Below the pieces are notes generated by a model that saw nothing but the letters and a program-made list of their open reading frames with translations, did not search any database and had not been told where the DNA came from. This document shows positions 44,069 through 53,601 of a stretch of DNA of 62,810 nucleotides, in pieces. The stretch covers positions 1 to 62,810 of the forward strand of contig JAIPGP010000008.1 of the NCBI GenBank assembly GCA_021735645.1, given 5' to 3'. Each line of letters begins with the position of its first letter. Within the stretch, counting starts at the first letter, position 1. Both the position numbers and the translations under genes were made by a program. Origin of the DNA: Candidatus Cloacimonadota bacterium (GTDB taxonomy: Bacteria; Cloacimonadota; Cloacimonadia; Cloacimonadales; TCS61).

Positions 44069-46261
44069 TTATTTCAGCAGCAGGGTTTTTTGGGTGAGTA
44101 TTTTGTCGGGCAGGGTTAGTTTGAAAAAGTATATGCCTGAGGAGACTGGCTGATTTTGATCATCATTGCCGTTCCAGGGCGTTATGTGTTCACCTTCTGC
44201 TAAGATTTCGTCTATTAAGGTAATTATTTTTTGTCCTCTGAGGTTATATACAGATAGTCTGGCTGGCTGGCTGCTTTCCAGGGTGAAGCTCACTGATGTG
44301 AGGGGATTCCAGGGATTTGGGTAGATATGCATATCTGTGGCTGCAGCAGGTGTGATCTCATTATTATCCTGGGCGGAAGATGAGAAATTAAGGGTTTCAG
44401 GTTCAAAAGGCGAGCCGATAGTAGCATTGTCATCAAATAATATTGATTGCTGCGTAGAGTACACTTCATCAGCAGAAGCATCATAAATATTAAAGAAGAT
44501 GTCATCGTCATTTGCATTACCAATAATTGTAAAATACCAGAAACCGTCGTAATGAGGTGGATTAGGAGGTTGCCACGAAGCAATACTGCGGCAATCAGAA
44601 TCGCCATCTTCACCAAAAGCTGCTGCCAGATTTCCATTGTCACCAGTGAAAACTTCACTATCCAGCAGAATATTTGCCATATAAACCATGGAATACTGGG
44701 TACCACTGATCAGCTCCCAGAAGGGTGGATCATCAGTAGGTGGAGTCTGCGGCTGATGATTGCTTTCTCTGGAACCATAAATCAATTGTGCAGGAGAAGA
44801 CATATCTATTTTATAGCCGGTGCCGGGTTCCATTTGCAGAAGATCTCCAACCCAATAGCCGGGCGGGTTAATATAATTGGCAGACTGAGCCTGCGTTTTC
44901 ACCTGGATAACCTCAGGAACAACGCTGCTGAGAGCCGTATCAAGATCATTTATCAATTGCGGATAATAGGCGATCCAGTTCCAGTCAGCAGTTAATGATA
45001 TGGGTGTATCTGTCGCAACAGGTACACCTTCCAGAGAGAAATCATTGTAAGCCTCAGACATGTATATGAGATAAGATTCACCATCGCTGATCTGGGTAAG
45101 GTCACCCAGCCAGGTATCAATAGATTCGTAATAAATAACAGATTGAGCCTGGTTTTTAACTTGATATACATAAGGCTCAAGTGAGCCAAATACGCTTTCA
45201 ATGGCAGTATCCGGGGGATGCACATTAAAGGAAATCCAATTCCAGGCAGAACCCAGATCAATGTATTGGGTTACATTCAGATCAGCATTGATCATGAGAG
45301 GGTCTGATGGCGAACCAAGGGTAGCATCATTCTCAAAAACAATGGTTTCCAGACAATCATAAACAGACTGACTACTGCTGTCATATACCTGAAAAGAAAT
45401 TGTGTCCGCTTCTGTATTACTTACAATTGTGAAAAACCAGTAACCTTCCCAGTAAGGCGGATTGGGTTCCTGCCAGACAGCTACACCCCTGCAATCATCA
45501 TCAGGACCAAAAGCAGCAACATGATTATATCCATTACCGGTCAGTGGTTCTCCGGTGATCAGCACTTGCGCCATCACCACCATATTGTATTGTGTACCGC
45601 TGAGAGTCTCCCAGTCGATCAGGTTAAAATCAATATTTTCAGTTGCCTGCCCCTGGAGAACAACCACATCTGCAATAGTTTCCGGATTATAGCCAGTCAA
45701 AGTAGCGGTCACAATATAGCTGCCCGGTTCAGAAGGAAGCTGGTAGTGACCATATATACTGGGTTGAACAGAATAGTAGCCATTTGATATAACCACATCC
45801 TGAATATTTCCGGCAGGGGGAGTAATTGTGCATAAGCTTACGTTTCCAGAGATCATACTGGTATCTACACTCAGCAGTTCCGGTTCGGAAGGAGTGCCAA
45901 TATTAGCATTGTTTTGAAATTCATAAGACTGTAGACATTCCAGCACACTGTCGATATCAGCATCATAGAACTTGAATGTAATAGTTTCACCGTTGATATT
46001 ACCTACGATATTATAGTACCAGAAGCCATCAGGATCATAATCCTGCCAGCCGGCAATAGCACGGCAGTCAGCATCTCCCCCGGGACCAAAGGCAGCAACC
46101 ACAGGTTCATTTTCATTGGTAAGAAAAGAGTCATTATAAGCAATACGGGCAAATAAGATCATGGAAAATTCTGTTCCCGTGATAGGCTGCCAGTCCGGTG
46201 GATCGGCTGCCAGAAACAGGGAACAAAGGCATAACATGATAATAATAATATAATTTTTCAT
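44069..46261 (-). CDS. Secreted multidomain protein with triplicated domain and sorting signal
   Basis: 730 residues from the ATG at 46261 (GGAGAG upstream; a codon at 46300 lies in the terminator hairpin). A signal peptide (MKNYIIIIMLCLCSLFLAAD) leads to a domain of about 100 residues present three times (WQPITGTEFSMILFARIAY, WETLSGTQYNMVVMAQVLI, WELISGTQYSMVYMANILL), each with AAFG, a Cys-Arg pair (DCR) and a GFWY(F/Y)-type strand. A CarboxypepD_reg-like domain (about 130-210) and two WNWI(S/A) repeats (about 330-490) lie between copies. A FlgD-Ig / Por-type domain (YPNPWNP, LSVYNLRGQKI, GIYFFKLTL) closes it. Related units occur in the upstream beta-helix protein. Surface function unknown. 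Confidence 0.82.
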   Translation of the reverse strand: MKNYIIIIMLCLCSLFLAADPPDWQPITGTEFSMILFARIAYNDSFLTNENEPVVAAFGPGGDADCRAIAGWQDYDPDGFWYYNIVGNINGETITFKFYDADIDSVLECLQSYEFQNNANIGTPSEPELLSVDTSMISGNVSLCTITPPAGNIQDVVISNGYYSVQPSIYGHYQLPSEPGSYIVTATLTGYNPETIADVVVLQGQATENIDFNLIDWETLSGTQYNMVVMAQVLITGEPLTGNGYNHVAAFGPDDDCRGVAVWQEPNPPYWEGYWFFTIVSNTEADTISFQVYDSSSQSVYDCLETIVFENDATLGSPSDPLMINADLNVTQYIDLGSAWNWISFNVHPPDTAIESVFGSLEPYVYQVKNQAQSVIYYESIDTWLGDLTQISDGESYLIYMSEAYNDFSLEGVPVATDTPISLTADWNWIAYYPQLINDLDTALSSVVPEVIQVKTQAQSANYINPPGYWVGDLLQMEPGTGYKIDMSSPAQLIYGSRESNHQPQTPPTDDPPFWELISGTQYSMVYMANILLDSEVFTGDNGNLAAAFGEDGDSDCRSIASWQPPNPPHYDGFWYFTIIGNANDDDIFFNIYDASADEVYSTQQSILFDDNATIGSPFEPETLNFSSSAQDNNEITPAAATDMHIYPNPWNPLTSVSFTLESSQPARLSVYNLRGQKIITLIDEILAEGEHITPWNGNDDQNQPVSSGIYFFKLTLPDKILTQKTLLLK

Positions 46262-46277
46262 AATAACTCTCCTATGC

Positions 46278-46308
46278 AAAAAGACCCCGGATAAAATCAT
46301 CCGGGGTC
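46278..46308 (-). terminator. Strong rho-independent terminator at the end of the pilus-like operon
   Basis: Perfect ten-base arms GACCCCGGAT / ATCCGGGGTC around a six-base loop, followed on the minus strand by TTTTTGC. It lies 17 bases after the beta-helix gene and immediately before the ribosome site of the next gene, leaving no room for a separate promoter, so the next gene may depend on readthrough. Confidence 0.88.
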
Positions 46309-46325
46309 ATTATCAAAATATCAGT

Positions 46326-49300
46326 TTATTTCATTAAGATGCACTTGCGGGTAATCTGATTGCTGCCGGATTGCAGTCTATAGAAATAGATACCCGAGCT
46401 TTGGTTATCAGCACTCCAATTGATAGTGTGTTCACCAGCGTCCTGATGTGAGTTGACCAGAGTTTCCACCAGCTGACCCTTTACATTATAGATCGAGAGA
46501 TTTACCATTCCGCCTTCGGGGATATTATAACTGAACATGGTCGTAGGATTGAAGGGGTTGGGATAATTGCCATTAAGTACAAACTGGGAGTTAACAGGAA
46601 CTTCTCCTGTCTGGAAATCAATCTTAAATAAGTTAGCGGGATTACCCACTATGCTGTCTGCTTCGAATCTGATAGAATTAGTAGACGTTATCGTAGTTTT
46701 TGCAGCATTATCATAGATTCTGAACTCCAGCAGCTCAGGTGCATCACCAGTGATTGTGAAATACCAGAAATCATTTTCCAGTTTACCAATGCTGCGGCAT
46801 TTGCCTTTATTATCGAAAACACCTGCTGAATATTGAGAGTCATTAGTGATCGCATTTTCATTAGCAGTCAGCTCAGCCATCAAGATCATATTTGATAGAT
46901 TGCCAGTTACTGGCTGCCAGTTTGCCAGATTAGAAACAGGTTCTATATCCTCAGCAGACCGTACTTCTTCTGTTTCGGGAGGATATACCAGAAAGAGTGG
47001 TTCATTTGGAACTTCGGGCCAGCTAAGTAAATATGCTTTACCAGCTTCCATATTTTGCAGATCACCAATCCAGGCGCCAAAATACACCGCTGACTGAGAC
47101 TGGGTTTTGAGGCAGGTACTATCAGGTATGGAAATACTCTGAAGAGCTTCCGCAATTGGTAAAGTAGTCTCAGGAATATAGCTTATCCAGTTCCAGCCCT
47201 GCTCAATATTTATGGGATGAGTAATAGGATTGATCATCTCACCGTTAAAAGTGAAACCAGCAAAATCATTGTGCATCTGAATCTTATAGCCAGTATCCCA
47301 GCTAATATTATGTAATCCGCCAACCCATGAAGTGCTGGGGATATCATACTGAGCAAAAGAAGTTTGATTTTTCACATGGAAAATATCAGGGACATCATCC
47401 AGTACGTCAAAAACACTGGATACAGAAGAATTTACTGGAAGCCTGTTAAAGGAAACCCAGTTCCAGCCTTCTACCAGATCATAAGTAACATCTGTAAGAG
47501 GAGAATCTATTGTGAGATCGAGACCAATATCATAAAGACCGTCCTCAAAGAATACCATTTCATTGCATACTTCAATATCACCTGTTTCTGAATTATAGAA
47601 ATCAAACCAGAGCAGATCGGTTCCGCTATTATCATCACTCACAATAGTGATATACCAGAAACCATCCAGAGCATAGAAATTATCCCAAAGGAAATGACTG
47701 CCAGCTACCCAGGTGGCATTACCGCGGCATTGTTCAATAGTCCCGGTTTCATCATACCCAAACGCGGCTAACTGGTTGCTGCCGTCATTGCCCACAAATG
47801 CTCCATCATAAGTAACTGTGGCATATACAATCATGCTGTATTGAGTGCCTTCAATCTGTTCCCAGCCACCAATAAGAGTGAAATTAATGTCTGGAGTAAT
47901 CTGGAAAGCTGTAACATTGATATTTTTCTGGGTAAGCAGAGAAAATCCGTCCAGAGAAGCAGTAACATCATAAACACCATTTAATAAATCGATTTCATAA
48001 GTGCCGTCTGCTGCAGGGGAAGTAGTCACATCTCCGGCAGAAATGATTACATCTTCTACATCTCCTGCACCATTGATCAGATCTACCACTCCTGTAATTG
48101 TCCCTTCATTGGTGATCAAAGGCAGATAGAAATCAATGTCTTCGGTCTGTTGTCCTGAAACGACAATTATGCCTGCCTCAGTTTGAGTTTCATAACCAGC
48201 AAGACTTGCCGTTACAGTATAAACCCCCGGGCTTAAACTTAGAGTATATTCATAATATAAAATTTCCTGTGTAAATGGGTCTAAAACTGCATAAGGATAG
48301 GTGGCATAAGCACCTGCCTGGATTAAAACAGCAGTGGGGTTTCCAATACCTTCTACAGTTACTACACCCACTATTTCTCCCGGAGGTGGAGGAGTAAGCT
48401 CAATGTCCAGAGTAATCAGTTGAGAAGCTACTTCTACAGATTCAAAAGTTTCTGTGCTGTATCCCTCCAGAACAGCTACTACTTCATAGGTGCCTGAAGG
48501 AAGGGTAAACATATAGCTCCCGCTGTTATCAGGATTAGTGACATATTCCGTATTAGGTGGCGCAAGCAAAGTTGCAGTAATTTCCACATCTTGAACTTCG
48601 CCATTTCCTTCGATCAGTGTAACTGTGCCCTGAATACCTGTTTGAACGAAATAAACCGCTCCCATATCAGCAATTGTGCCGTCAGGATCAGCAGCTCCAT
48701 TAGGATCACCTGCATCAATACAAGGAGACATGGTCTCATCGTGTGTGGGCATATTGTCCCAGGAAAGTGAATAATCTCCAATTGCAGGATTGGTGAATAA
48801 TGGGTCTGCTGTGATACAGCCAATACCATAATAGCTTTGACCTGAGCCTGTAGCCAGGTCAGAATACGTAATATTGCAGGTTGTTCCCTGCTCAACATAT
48901 ATGGCATTATAAGCATTATTCCAGACAATAGAATTAACCATATTGATCACAGAGCCATATAGACAGGCAATAGCAGAACCGTTCTGATTAGCTAAATTTC
49001 CCACCATAGTAAGCTTTGTAAAAGTGGGAGAAGAGTTATTAAATACAGAAATACCAGCACCATTCCAGTTTGTAGTGTTTCCAGCTATCAAGACACGTGT
49101 AAATACCGGATTAGAAGCAAAGCAATTGACACCACCACCATCATAAACAGCAAAATTATCAGTGATTTCAGAATCAGAAAGAATAATATCTGAACCATTT
49201 AAATAGATTCCACCACCAGCACCGCTGGCAACACCACCTGTGACCTCGACAAAATTCATCTCAATATCAGAATTCTGGAGATACATGGTTCCACCTGTAG

Positions 49301-49766
49301 TGGCACTGTTATCACTAAATGTGCAATACTGAATCAATAATTCGGAAGAATTCAGGCAGTATAAAACACCACCCTGATAATCAGAAGAAATACCAGTAGC
49401 TCTTCCATATTCAAGGTTGCAATAAATTAGTTGAGATTCGTCCTGTCCTGTAGTTGTAGTATTAAGAAATCTCAATCCATGCCAGCCAGCTACATCGTCA
49501 TCCGCGGTAAAGATAATCTCATTTCCATTAGTTCCTACTGCCAGAATTTGACCAAGGACAATAAACTTGTAGTGACCGGTGAAATTTACGGTTACACCTG
49601 CATCAATGGTTAAAGTAGTTCCGGCATCAATTTGGATTTCTCCATTTACATTATAAGGACTACCAACCAAATTCCAGTTCCCGCTAACTGATCCCGCCGG
49701 GATTTCAGTATCTGCGAAAAGCACAAAACTTAGTGCCAGTAAAACAAAAAATACACATCTTTTCAT
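46326..49766 (-). CDS. Secreted beta-helix protein with CarboxypepD_reg-like repeats and sorting domain
   Basis: 1146 residues. A signal peptide (MKRCVFFVLLALSFVLFADT) is followed by a right-handed parallel beta-helix of pectate-lyase/Omp type (about 20-370; GGTMYLQNSDIEMNFVEVTG, GGGIYLNGSDIILSDSEITD), then three Cna/CarboxypepD_reg-like beta-sandwiches (about 375-640). A module shared with the downstream protein (WEQIEGTQYSMIVYATVTY, WNWVSFNRLP repeats) and a FlgD-Ig / Por-type C-terminus (NYPNPFNPTTMF, LSIYNVKGQLV, GIYFYRLQSG) complete it. Likely a surface adhesin or polysaccharide-binding protein. Seventeen bases after the lipoprotein gene, so it is the last gene of the pilus-like operon. 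Confidence 0.85.
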   Translation of the reverse strand: MKRCVFFVLLALSFVLFADTEIPAGSVSGNWNLVGSPYNVNGEIQIDAGTTLTIDAGVTVNFTGHYKFIVLGQILAVGTNGNEIIFTADDDVAGWHGLRFLNTTTTGQDESQLIYCNLEYGRATGISSDYQGGVLYCLNSSELLIQYCTFSDNSATTGGTMYLQNSDIEMNFVEVTGGVASGAGGGIYLNGSDIILSDSEITDNFAVYDGGGVNCFASNPVFTRVLIAGNTTNWNGAGISVFNNSSPTFTKLTMVGNLANQNGSAIACLYGSVINMVNSIVWNNAYNAIYVEQGTTCNITYSDLATGSGQSYYGIGCITADPLFTNPAIGDYSLSWDNMPTHDETMSPCIDAGDPNGAADPDGTIADMGAVYFVQTGIQGTVTLIEGNGEVQDVEITATLLAPPNTEYVTNPDNSGSYMFTLPSGTYEVVAVLEGYSTETFESVEVASQLITLDIELTPPPPGEIVGVVTVEGIGNPTAVLIQAGAYATYPYAVLDPFTQEILYYEYTLSLSPGVYTVTASLAGYETQTEAGIIVVSGQQTEDIDFYLPLITNEGTITGVVDLINGAGDVEDVIISAGDVTTSPAADGTYEIDLLNGVYDVTASLDGFSLLTQKNINVTAFQITPDINFTLIGGWEQIEGTQYSMIVYATVTYDGAFVGNDGSNQLAAFGYDETGTIEQCRGNATWVAGSHFLWDNFYALDGFWYITIVSDDNSGTDLLWFDFYNSETGDIEVCNEMVFFEDGLYDIGLDLTIDSPLTDVTYDLVEGWNWVSFNRLPVNSSVSSVFDVLDDVPDIFHVKNQTSFAQYDIPSTSWVGGLHNISWDTGYKIQMHNDFAGFTFNGEMINPITHPINIEQGWNWISYIPETTLPIAEALQSISIPDSTCLKTQSQSAVYFGAWIGDLQNMEAGKAYLLSWPEVPNEPLFLVYPPETEEVRSAEDIEPVSNLANWQPVTGNLSNMILMAELTANENAITNDSQYSAGVFDNKGKCRSIGKLENDFWYFTITGDAPELLEFRIYDNAAKTTITSTNSIRFEADSIVGNPANLFKIDFQTGEVPVNSQFVLNGNYPNPFNPTTMFSYNIPEGGMVNLSIYNVKGQLVETLVNSHQDAGEHTINWSADNQSSGIYFYRLQSGSNQITRKCILMK

Positions 49767-49782
49767 AGTATCCTCCTATTTT

Positions 49783-51627
49783 TTAAGGTTTAATTTTAAT
49801 AATTTTTACACCTGCGTTATCGGTTAGATAAACGTAACTGCCAGCCAGATGGATAGAAACAGGTTCCGTATCTAAAGCCAGACTGCCCAGAATGTAGGCA
49901 TTACCCGGATCACTAATATCTATCACATGAAATCCTCTTTCGATATCTGAGATATATATGTAATTATCTTCAGCATAAACACCATTCGTAAATCCTCCTG
50001 TTGCTATATTTTTGATTATAACCGGGGACGACAAATTGCTGATATCAATAATTTCAAGACCTTCCTCTCCATTTGATAAAAAAGCATAATCTCCCTGGAC
50101 AAATACATCATTTGCCAGTCCGGACACCGGCAAAGATGCTACCTGTGATGGAAAATAAGGATCGGTTACGTCAATGATCTCCAAACCATTATTCAAACCA
50201 TTTGCCACAAATGCATTTACGCTGCCATTATTCTCCTGCACATAAATCTTTCGGGCATCATTAAGAGGAACATTGGAAACTGATACCGGTATGGAAGACG
50301 CTATATACATAATGGTCATGCCATTAGCACCTTCTGCTAAATATGCAAAATCACCCTCTACATACAAATCCTTTGGTATCCCGATTGTTTCCGTGACATT
50401 GGAAATTATCGGAGTCTGAAACGATGTGATATCCACTTTCTGGATACCACCCACAGCAGTAGCCAGACTTTGCGTGGCTACATATACAAAATTATCCTTC
50501 ACAAAGGATGAGAGCGTCCTGTCTCCCCAAAGCTCCTGATAATTTGCCACTGCTCCGGGACTGGAAGGATTGCTGCAATCTAGTATCAGCAGACCTTCAT
50601 AACCATCGGAGATAAAAGCTGTCCATTCCGGGATAAAGATATTATCCACCGGAATAAAAATATCATAGGCAGAACCGGAGGTGGGATAGGAACCGATAAT
50701 TTCCAGATTAACACTCAAAGTATCAATATTGGAATTTCCGGACAAAAATACACCCTTATAAGCTTTTAACCGGTACTGTAATACTCCACAAGGCAATAGA
50801 TTGTCATCAATATAAGTGGTTGTATTGCTGTCGATTAGGCAATAATTTGTTTCCCAGTCCAGGTTGCCTGTTTTCTTATCAATGATAAAACCGTCTTCTC
50901 CCTCACTGTTGTCCTGCCATTGCAGACGAATTTTATTTAAGTCAGGAATAGTGCAGCTCAGACCTGAAGGAGAAAGCAAAGTGGCGAAATGCTCCTTAGT
51001 CAGATAGCCAGTCACTGAATTTCCTACATATGCATATACTCGATAAGTAATAGTATCAAAGAGATTCACATTATCAGTTATCTGCCAGTTATTAGGGGCA
51101 AGCAGAATATAGCCATTTTCCCACTCCTCATCATTAACCTTTCTATCAACCACATATCCCTCTTCACCCTGGCAATGATCTTGCCAGGAAATCTCCATGG
51201 CTGATTGTGATACCTGTGTTATCAGCATATCTGTGGGATAAGTATATTCGGAAAAATAGGCAATTACTTCCGAATAGGCAGAAGTAAGTCCCAGCGTGGA
51301 ATTATAATATCGTACTTTGTAGGCATACACTAAACTGTCACTTGTAGGGATATAATCAATCAATTCGTGTACATCGCTTTCCAGTATCACATAGTTTTCT
51401 ACCCAGTTAGCAGTACCGCTTTTCCTGGCAACCTGATAAAATATGGTATCAGTACCTGTGCTTTCGTGTATCCAGGATAGTTTGATACTGAAATTTGTAA
51501 GTTTTTCAATATCTAATCCTACCGGAATATCTCCATCCTCAGGAGCAGTTGATGAACCACACCCAGTCAGTAACAAAAACGTAACCAGTAAGAAAATTCC
51601 TTGGCATATCCATCTAAATGATTTCAT
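49783..51627 (-). CDS. Lipoprotein with FN3-like domains and LVIVD repeats
   Basis: 614 residues. An N-terminal lipobox (LLLTGCGSS, Cys at about 23) marks a membrane-anchored lipoprotein. Three FN3-like domains (about 35-310; IEKLTNFSIKLSWIHES, MEISWQDHCQGEEGYVVDRK, IRLQWQDNSEGEDGFIIDKK) precede LVIVD beta-propeller repeats (YEGLLILDCSNPSSPGAVAN, GLEIIDVTDPYFPSQVASL, GFHVIDISDPGNAYILGSL). It follows the secretin gene by four bases, so it could help the secretin in the outer membrane or decorate the machine. No resemblance to known pilotins is seen. Confidence 0.82.
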   Translation of the reverse strand: MKSFRWICQGIFLLVTFLLLTGCGSSTAPEDGDIPVGLDIEKLTNFSIKLSWIHESTGTDTIFYQVARKSGTANWVENYVILESDVHELIDYIPTSDSLVYAYKVRYYNSTLGLTSAYSEVIAYFSEYTYPTDMLITQVSQSAMEISWQDHCQGEEGYVVDRKVNDEEWENGYILLAPNNWQITDNVNLFDTITYRVYAYVGNSVTGYLTKEHFATLLSPSGLSCTIPDLNKIRLQWQDNSEGEDGFIIDKKTGNLDWETNYCLIDSNTTTYIDDNLLPCGVLQYRLKAYKGVFLSGNSNIDTLSVNLEIIGSYPTSGSAYDIFIPVDNIFIPEWTAFISDGYEGLLILDCSNPSSPGAVANYQELWGDRTLSSFVKDNFVYVATQSLATAVGGIQKVDITSFQTPIISNVTETIGIPKDLYVEGDFAYLAEGANGMTIMYIASSIPVSVSNVPLNDARKIYVQENNGSVNAFVANGLNNGLEIIDVTDPYFPSQVASLPVSGLANDVFVQGDYAFLSNGEEGLEIIDISNLSSPVIIKNIATGGFTNGVYAEDNYIYISDIERGFHVIDISDPGNAYILGSLALDTEPVSIHLAGSYVYLTDNAGVKIIKIKP

Positions 51628-51631
51628 AATA

Positions 51632-52717
51632 CTACTTCTTACTCTTTCTGATCAGAACCGAATCGATCAATTCAGCTTTGATAATAATTACAAGCTCTTT
51701 TTCTGTTACATTATGCAATTCATAGCCAAATACATACCGTAAACCAAACACCCACCAGGGTAAGTCCTTAAGGATTGGTACTCCCCCTCGAGAACGGGTT
51801 TCATCTTTGTCATACAATCCGCCAATCGTAGTCTCTTCACCATCATACATGGTAATTGAACTGGTAGCTCTGCTCTTAGTGATTTCAGTAGAAACTTCGC
51901 CGGGAATAGCAGAAGACCTTTCCACAACTATTCTCATATTAATTGCTTCATTGCCATCTTCATCAGCAATTATGGTGGGAACCACGTCCAGGATCACACC
52001 AGTTGAAAAAAACTGGTCAGTTGTATTACCTGCGTCATCCACAGTTTTTATAGAGAAATCCTTACCTACCTGAATAAAACCTTTCTCACCCGAGTCCACG
52101 TAGATAGATGGTTTTGCCAGCACTTCACCATCCTGATTTTCTTCCAGAATAGCCATTAATACATCCACAGAAATTCTCTGATTACCCGATTCTGTGGTGC
52201 TGCCAGCACCTGCCTGAAATAAATCAGAACCAATAGCTGTAGCACCGCCAAAAGCAATACTGCCAGAAAAATCGACTGCACCATCAATGATTGATGCCCA
52301 GTTGATACCAATATTATCTGCTACGGTCTTCTTAATTTCCAGAACTGAAGCACTGATCTTCACCTGCCTTTTTTGCATGGTCTCTTCACTTTTGTCTTCC
52401 ATTGCTCCCGAATCGCTGATCAGAATTGTGCCTGCCCGTTCTTCTATGCTCAAATTGTGGATTCTACAAATAATCTCCAGAGCATCTTTCCAGTATGTAT
52501 TTTTGATAGGAACACCCAGAACTGAATTAGATGATGACAGGTTATATATCTTCTTCTTTTCTGCTTTGATTGAAATCCTTTCTATTGCCAGCAAGGCATC
52601 ATTGATTGTAGTGGTTTTGCTCAGCGAAATGGTATTATCCTGTTCTTCCCTGCAGACCAGTTGCCAGGTTAGTGTAAACAAAAATATCAGAATCATCAGT
52701 TTTTTATACCCGATCAT
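51632..52717 (-). CDS. Short secretin (PilQ/GspD-like outer membrane channel)
   Basis: 361 residues. A signal-type N-terminus (MILIFLFTLTWQLVCREE) is followed by a single STN/N0-like domain (about 28-100; TINDALLAIERISIKAEKKK) and the secretin domain (about 120-350). The latter has VLEIKKTVADNIGINW, the substrate region VLAKPSIYVDSGEKGFIQVG, SKTEV-like VERSSAIPGEVSTEITKSRA, and DGEETTIGGLYDKDETRSRG with GVPILKDLPWWVFGLRYVFG at the end. Usual PilQ or GspD proteins carry further N1-N3 domains and exceed 600 residues, so this is a minimal secretin. Four-base overlap with the PilO/P-like gene. Confidence 0.9.
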   Translation of the reverse strand: MIGYKKLMILIFLFTLTWQLVCREEQDNTISLSKTTTINDALLAIERISIKAEKKKIYNLSSSNSVLGVPIKNTYWKDALEIICRIHNLSIEERAGTILISDSGAMEDKSEETMQKRQVKISASVLEIKKTVADNIGINWASIIDGAVDFSGSIAFGGATAIGSDLFQAGAGSTTESGNQRISVDVLMAILEENQDGEVLAKPSIYVDSGEKGFIQVGKDFSIKTVDDAGNTTDQFFSTGVILDVVPTIIADEDGNEAINMRIVVERSSAIPGEVSTEITKSRATSSITMYDGEETTIGGLYDKDETRSRGGVPILKDLPWWVFGLRYVFGYELHNVTEKELVIIIKAELIDSVLIRKSKK

Positions 52718-53601
52718 TGATTTCCTCCAGTTCCGATATAGTAAATCTTCTCCTCTTTTCCGCCACCTCTCGTATTCATCATAAAACTCACCCGGCTCTC
52801 TTCTGAATTCACCTCAGTTAATTCACCGTCTATCACTTTATCACCTGAGATAAGAATTTGCATTATTCCCTGTCTATCCCGGAATATTGCTTCTTCTCCT
52901 GAAACGGCTATCAAACTAAGATCATTTAGATTCAATAACCCCACATTACGATCTCTGAGTGCTTTCTCGGCTGCCAGTTTATTTTCCAATAGCCCACAGG
53001 TAAATAATCTACCCACTTTAGGGTTAGTTTTGATCTTCTTCAACTTGGTTTCCACTTTCTGTGGAACAGCATTTTCACTGATAGAATCAAGCATAAAAGA
53101 ATAATTTACTGTATCAGATACCGTAATCTCCGGTGAAAATATTGCCAGATTATATATGTAATAAATTGAGCTTTGTTTCTCAAGATTTGAAATCAGCTGA
53201 TATATTTGATTTAAACCGGCTGAGCCTTTGATTAAATATGAGTTGGTAATCATTCCGCCATCATGCTTTTGCTCGGAATAATTGAAATTAAACACCAGAT
53301 CATCCTTCATTATACTCAGAATATCCAGTAGATAATTAAAAGTGATCGGTGGACTATCGTATTTCAATATTGTTTTATTAAATTTCTCTACCAGTTTTTT
53401 GATTCGTTCCAGTTCTTTCATCTGCTCCAGATTCAGTGCAGATTCTTCACCAATTTTTTGGATTTTACTCTCAATATCTGCTATTTTACTTGTTAGATCA
53501 GCAATATTCTTCTGATTTTTTTTTTGATACATAGTTCCCGCTACTACTACCAGCAATAGCAGTACAAATACGATCAATGTTATCCTTAAAGCATTATTCA
53601 T
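52714..53601 (-). CDS. PilO/PilP-like inner membrane protein
   Basis: 295 residues. One membrane helix (about 5-25), a coiled coil (about 28-75), a ferredoxin-like PilO-type domain (about 80-170; ITFNYLLDILSIMKDDLVFN, IYQLISNLEKQSSIYYIYNL), then a C-terminal small beta domain (about 205-285; LLNLNDLSLIAVSGEEAIFR, DGELTEVNSEESRVSF) that looks like a PilP or GspC HR domain. Such a fusion would link the inner-membrane alignment complex to the secretin. It overlaps the upstream gene by eight bases and the secretin gene by four. Confidence 0.75.
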   Translation of the reverse strand: MNNALRITLIVFVLLLLVVVAGTMYQKKNQKNIADLTSKIADIESKIQKIGEESALNLEQMKELERIKKLVEKFNKTILKYDSPPITFNYLLDILSIMKDDLVFNFNYSEQKHDGGMITNSYLIKGSAGLNQIYQLISNLEKQSSIYYIYNLAIFSPEITVSDTVNYSFMLDSISENAVPQKVETKLKKIKTNPKVGRLFTCGLLENKLAAEKALRDRNVGLLNLNDLSLIAVSGEEAIFRDRQGIMQILISGDKVIDGELTEVNSEESRVSFMMNTRGGGKEEKIYYIGTGGNQ

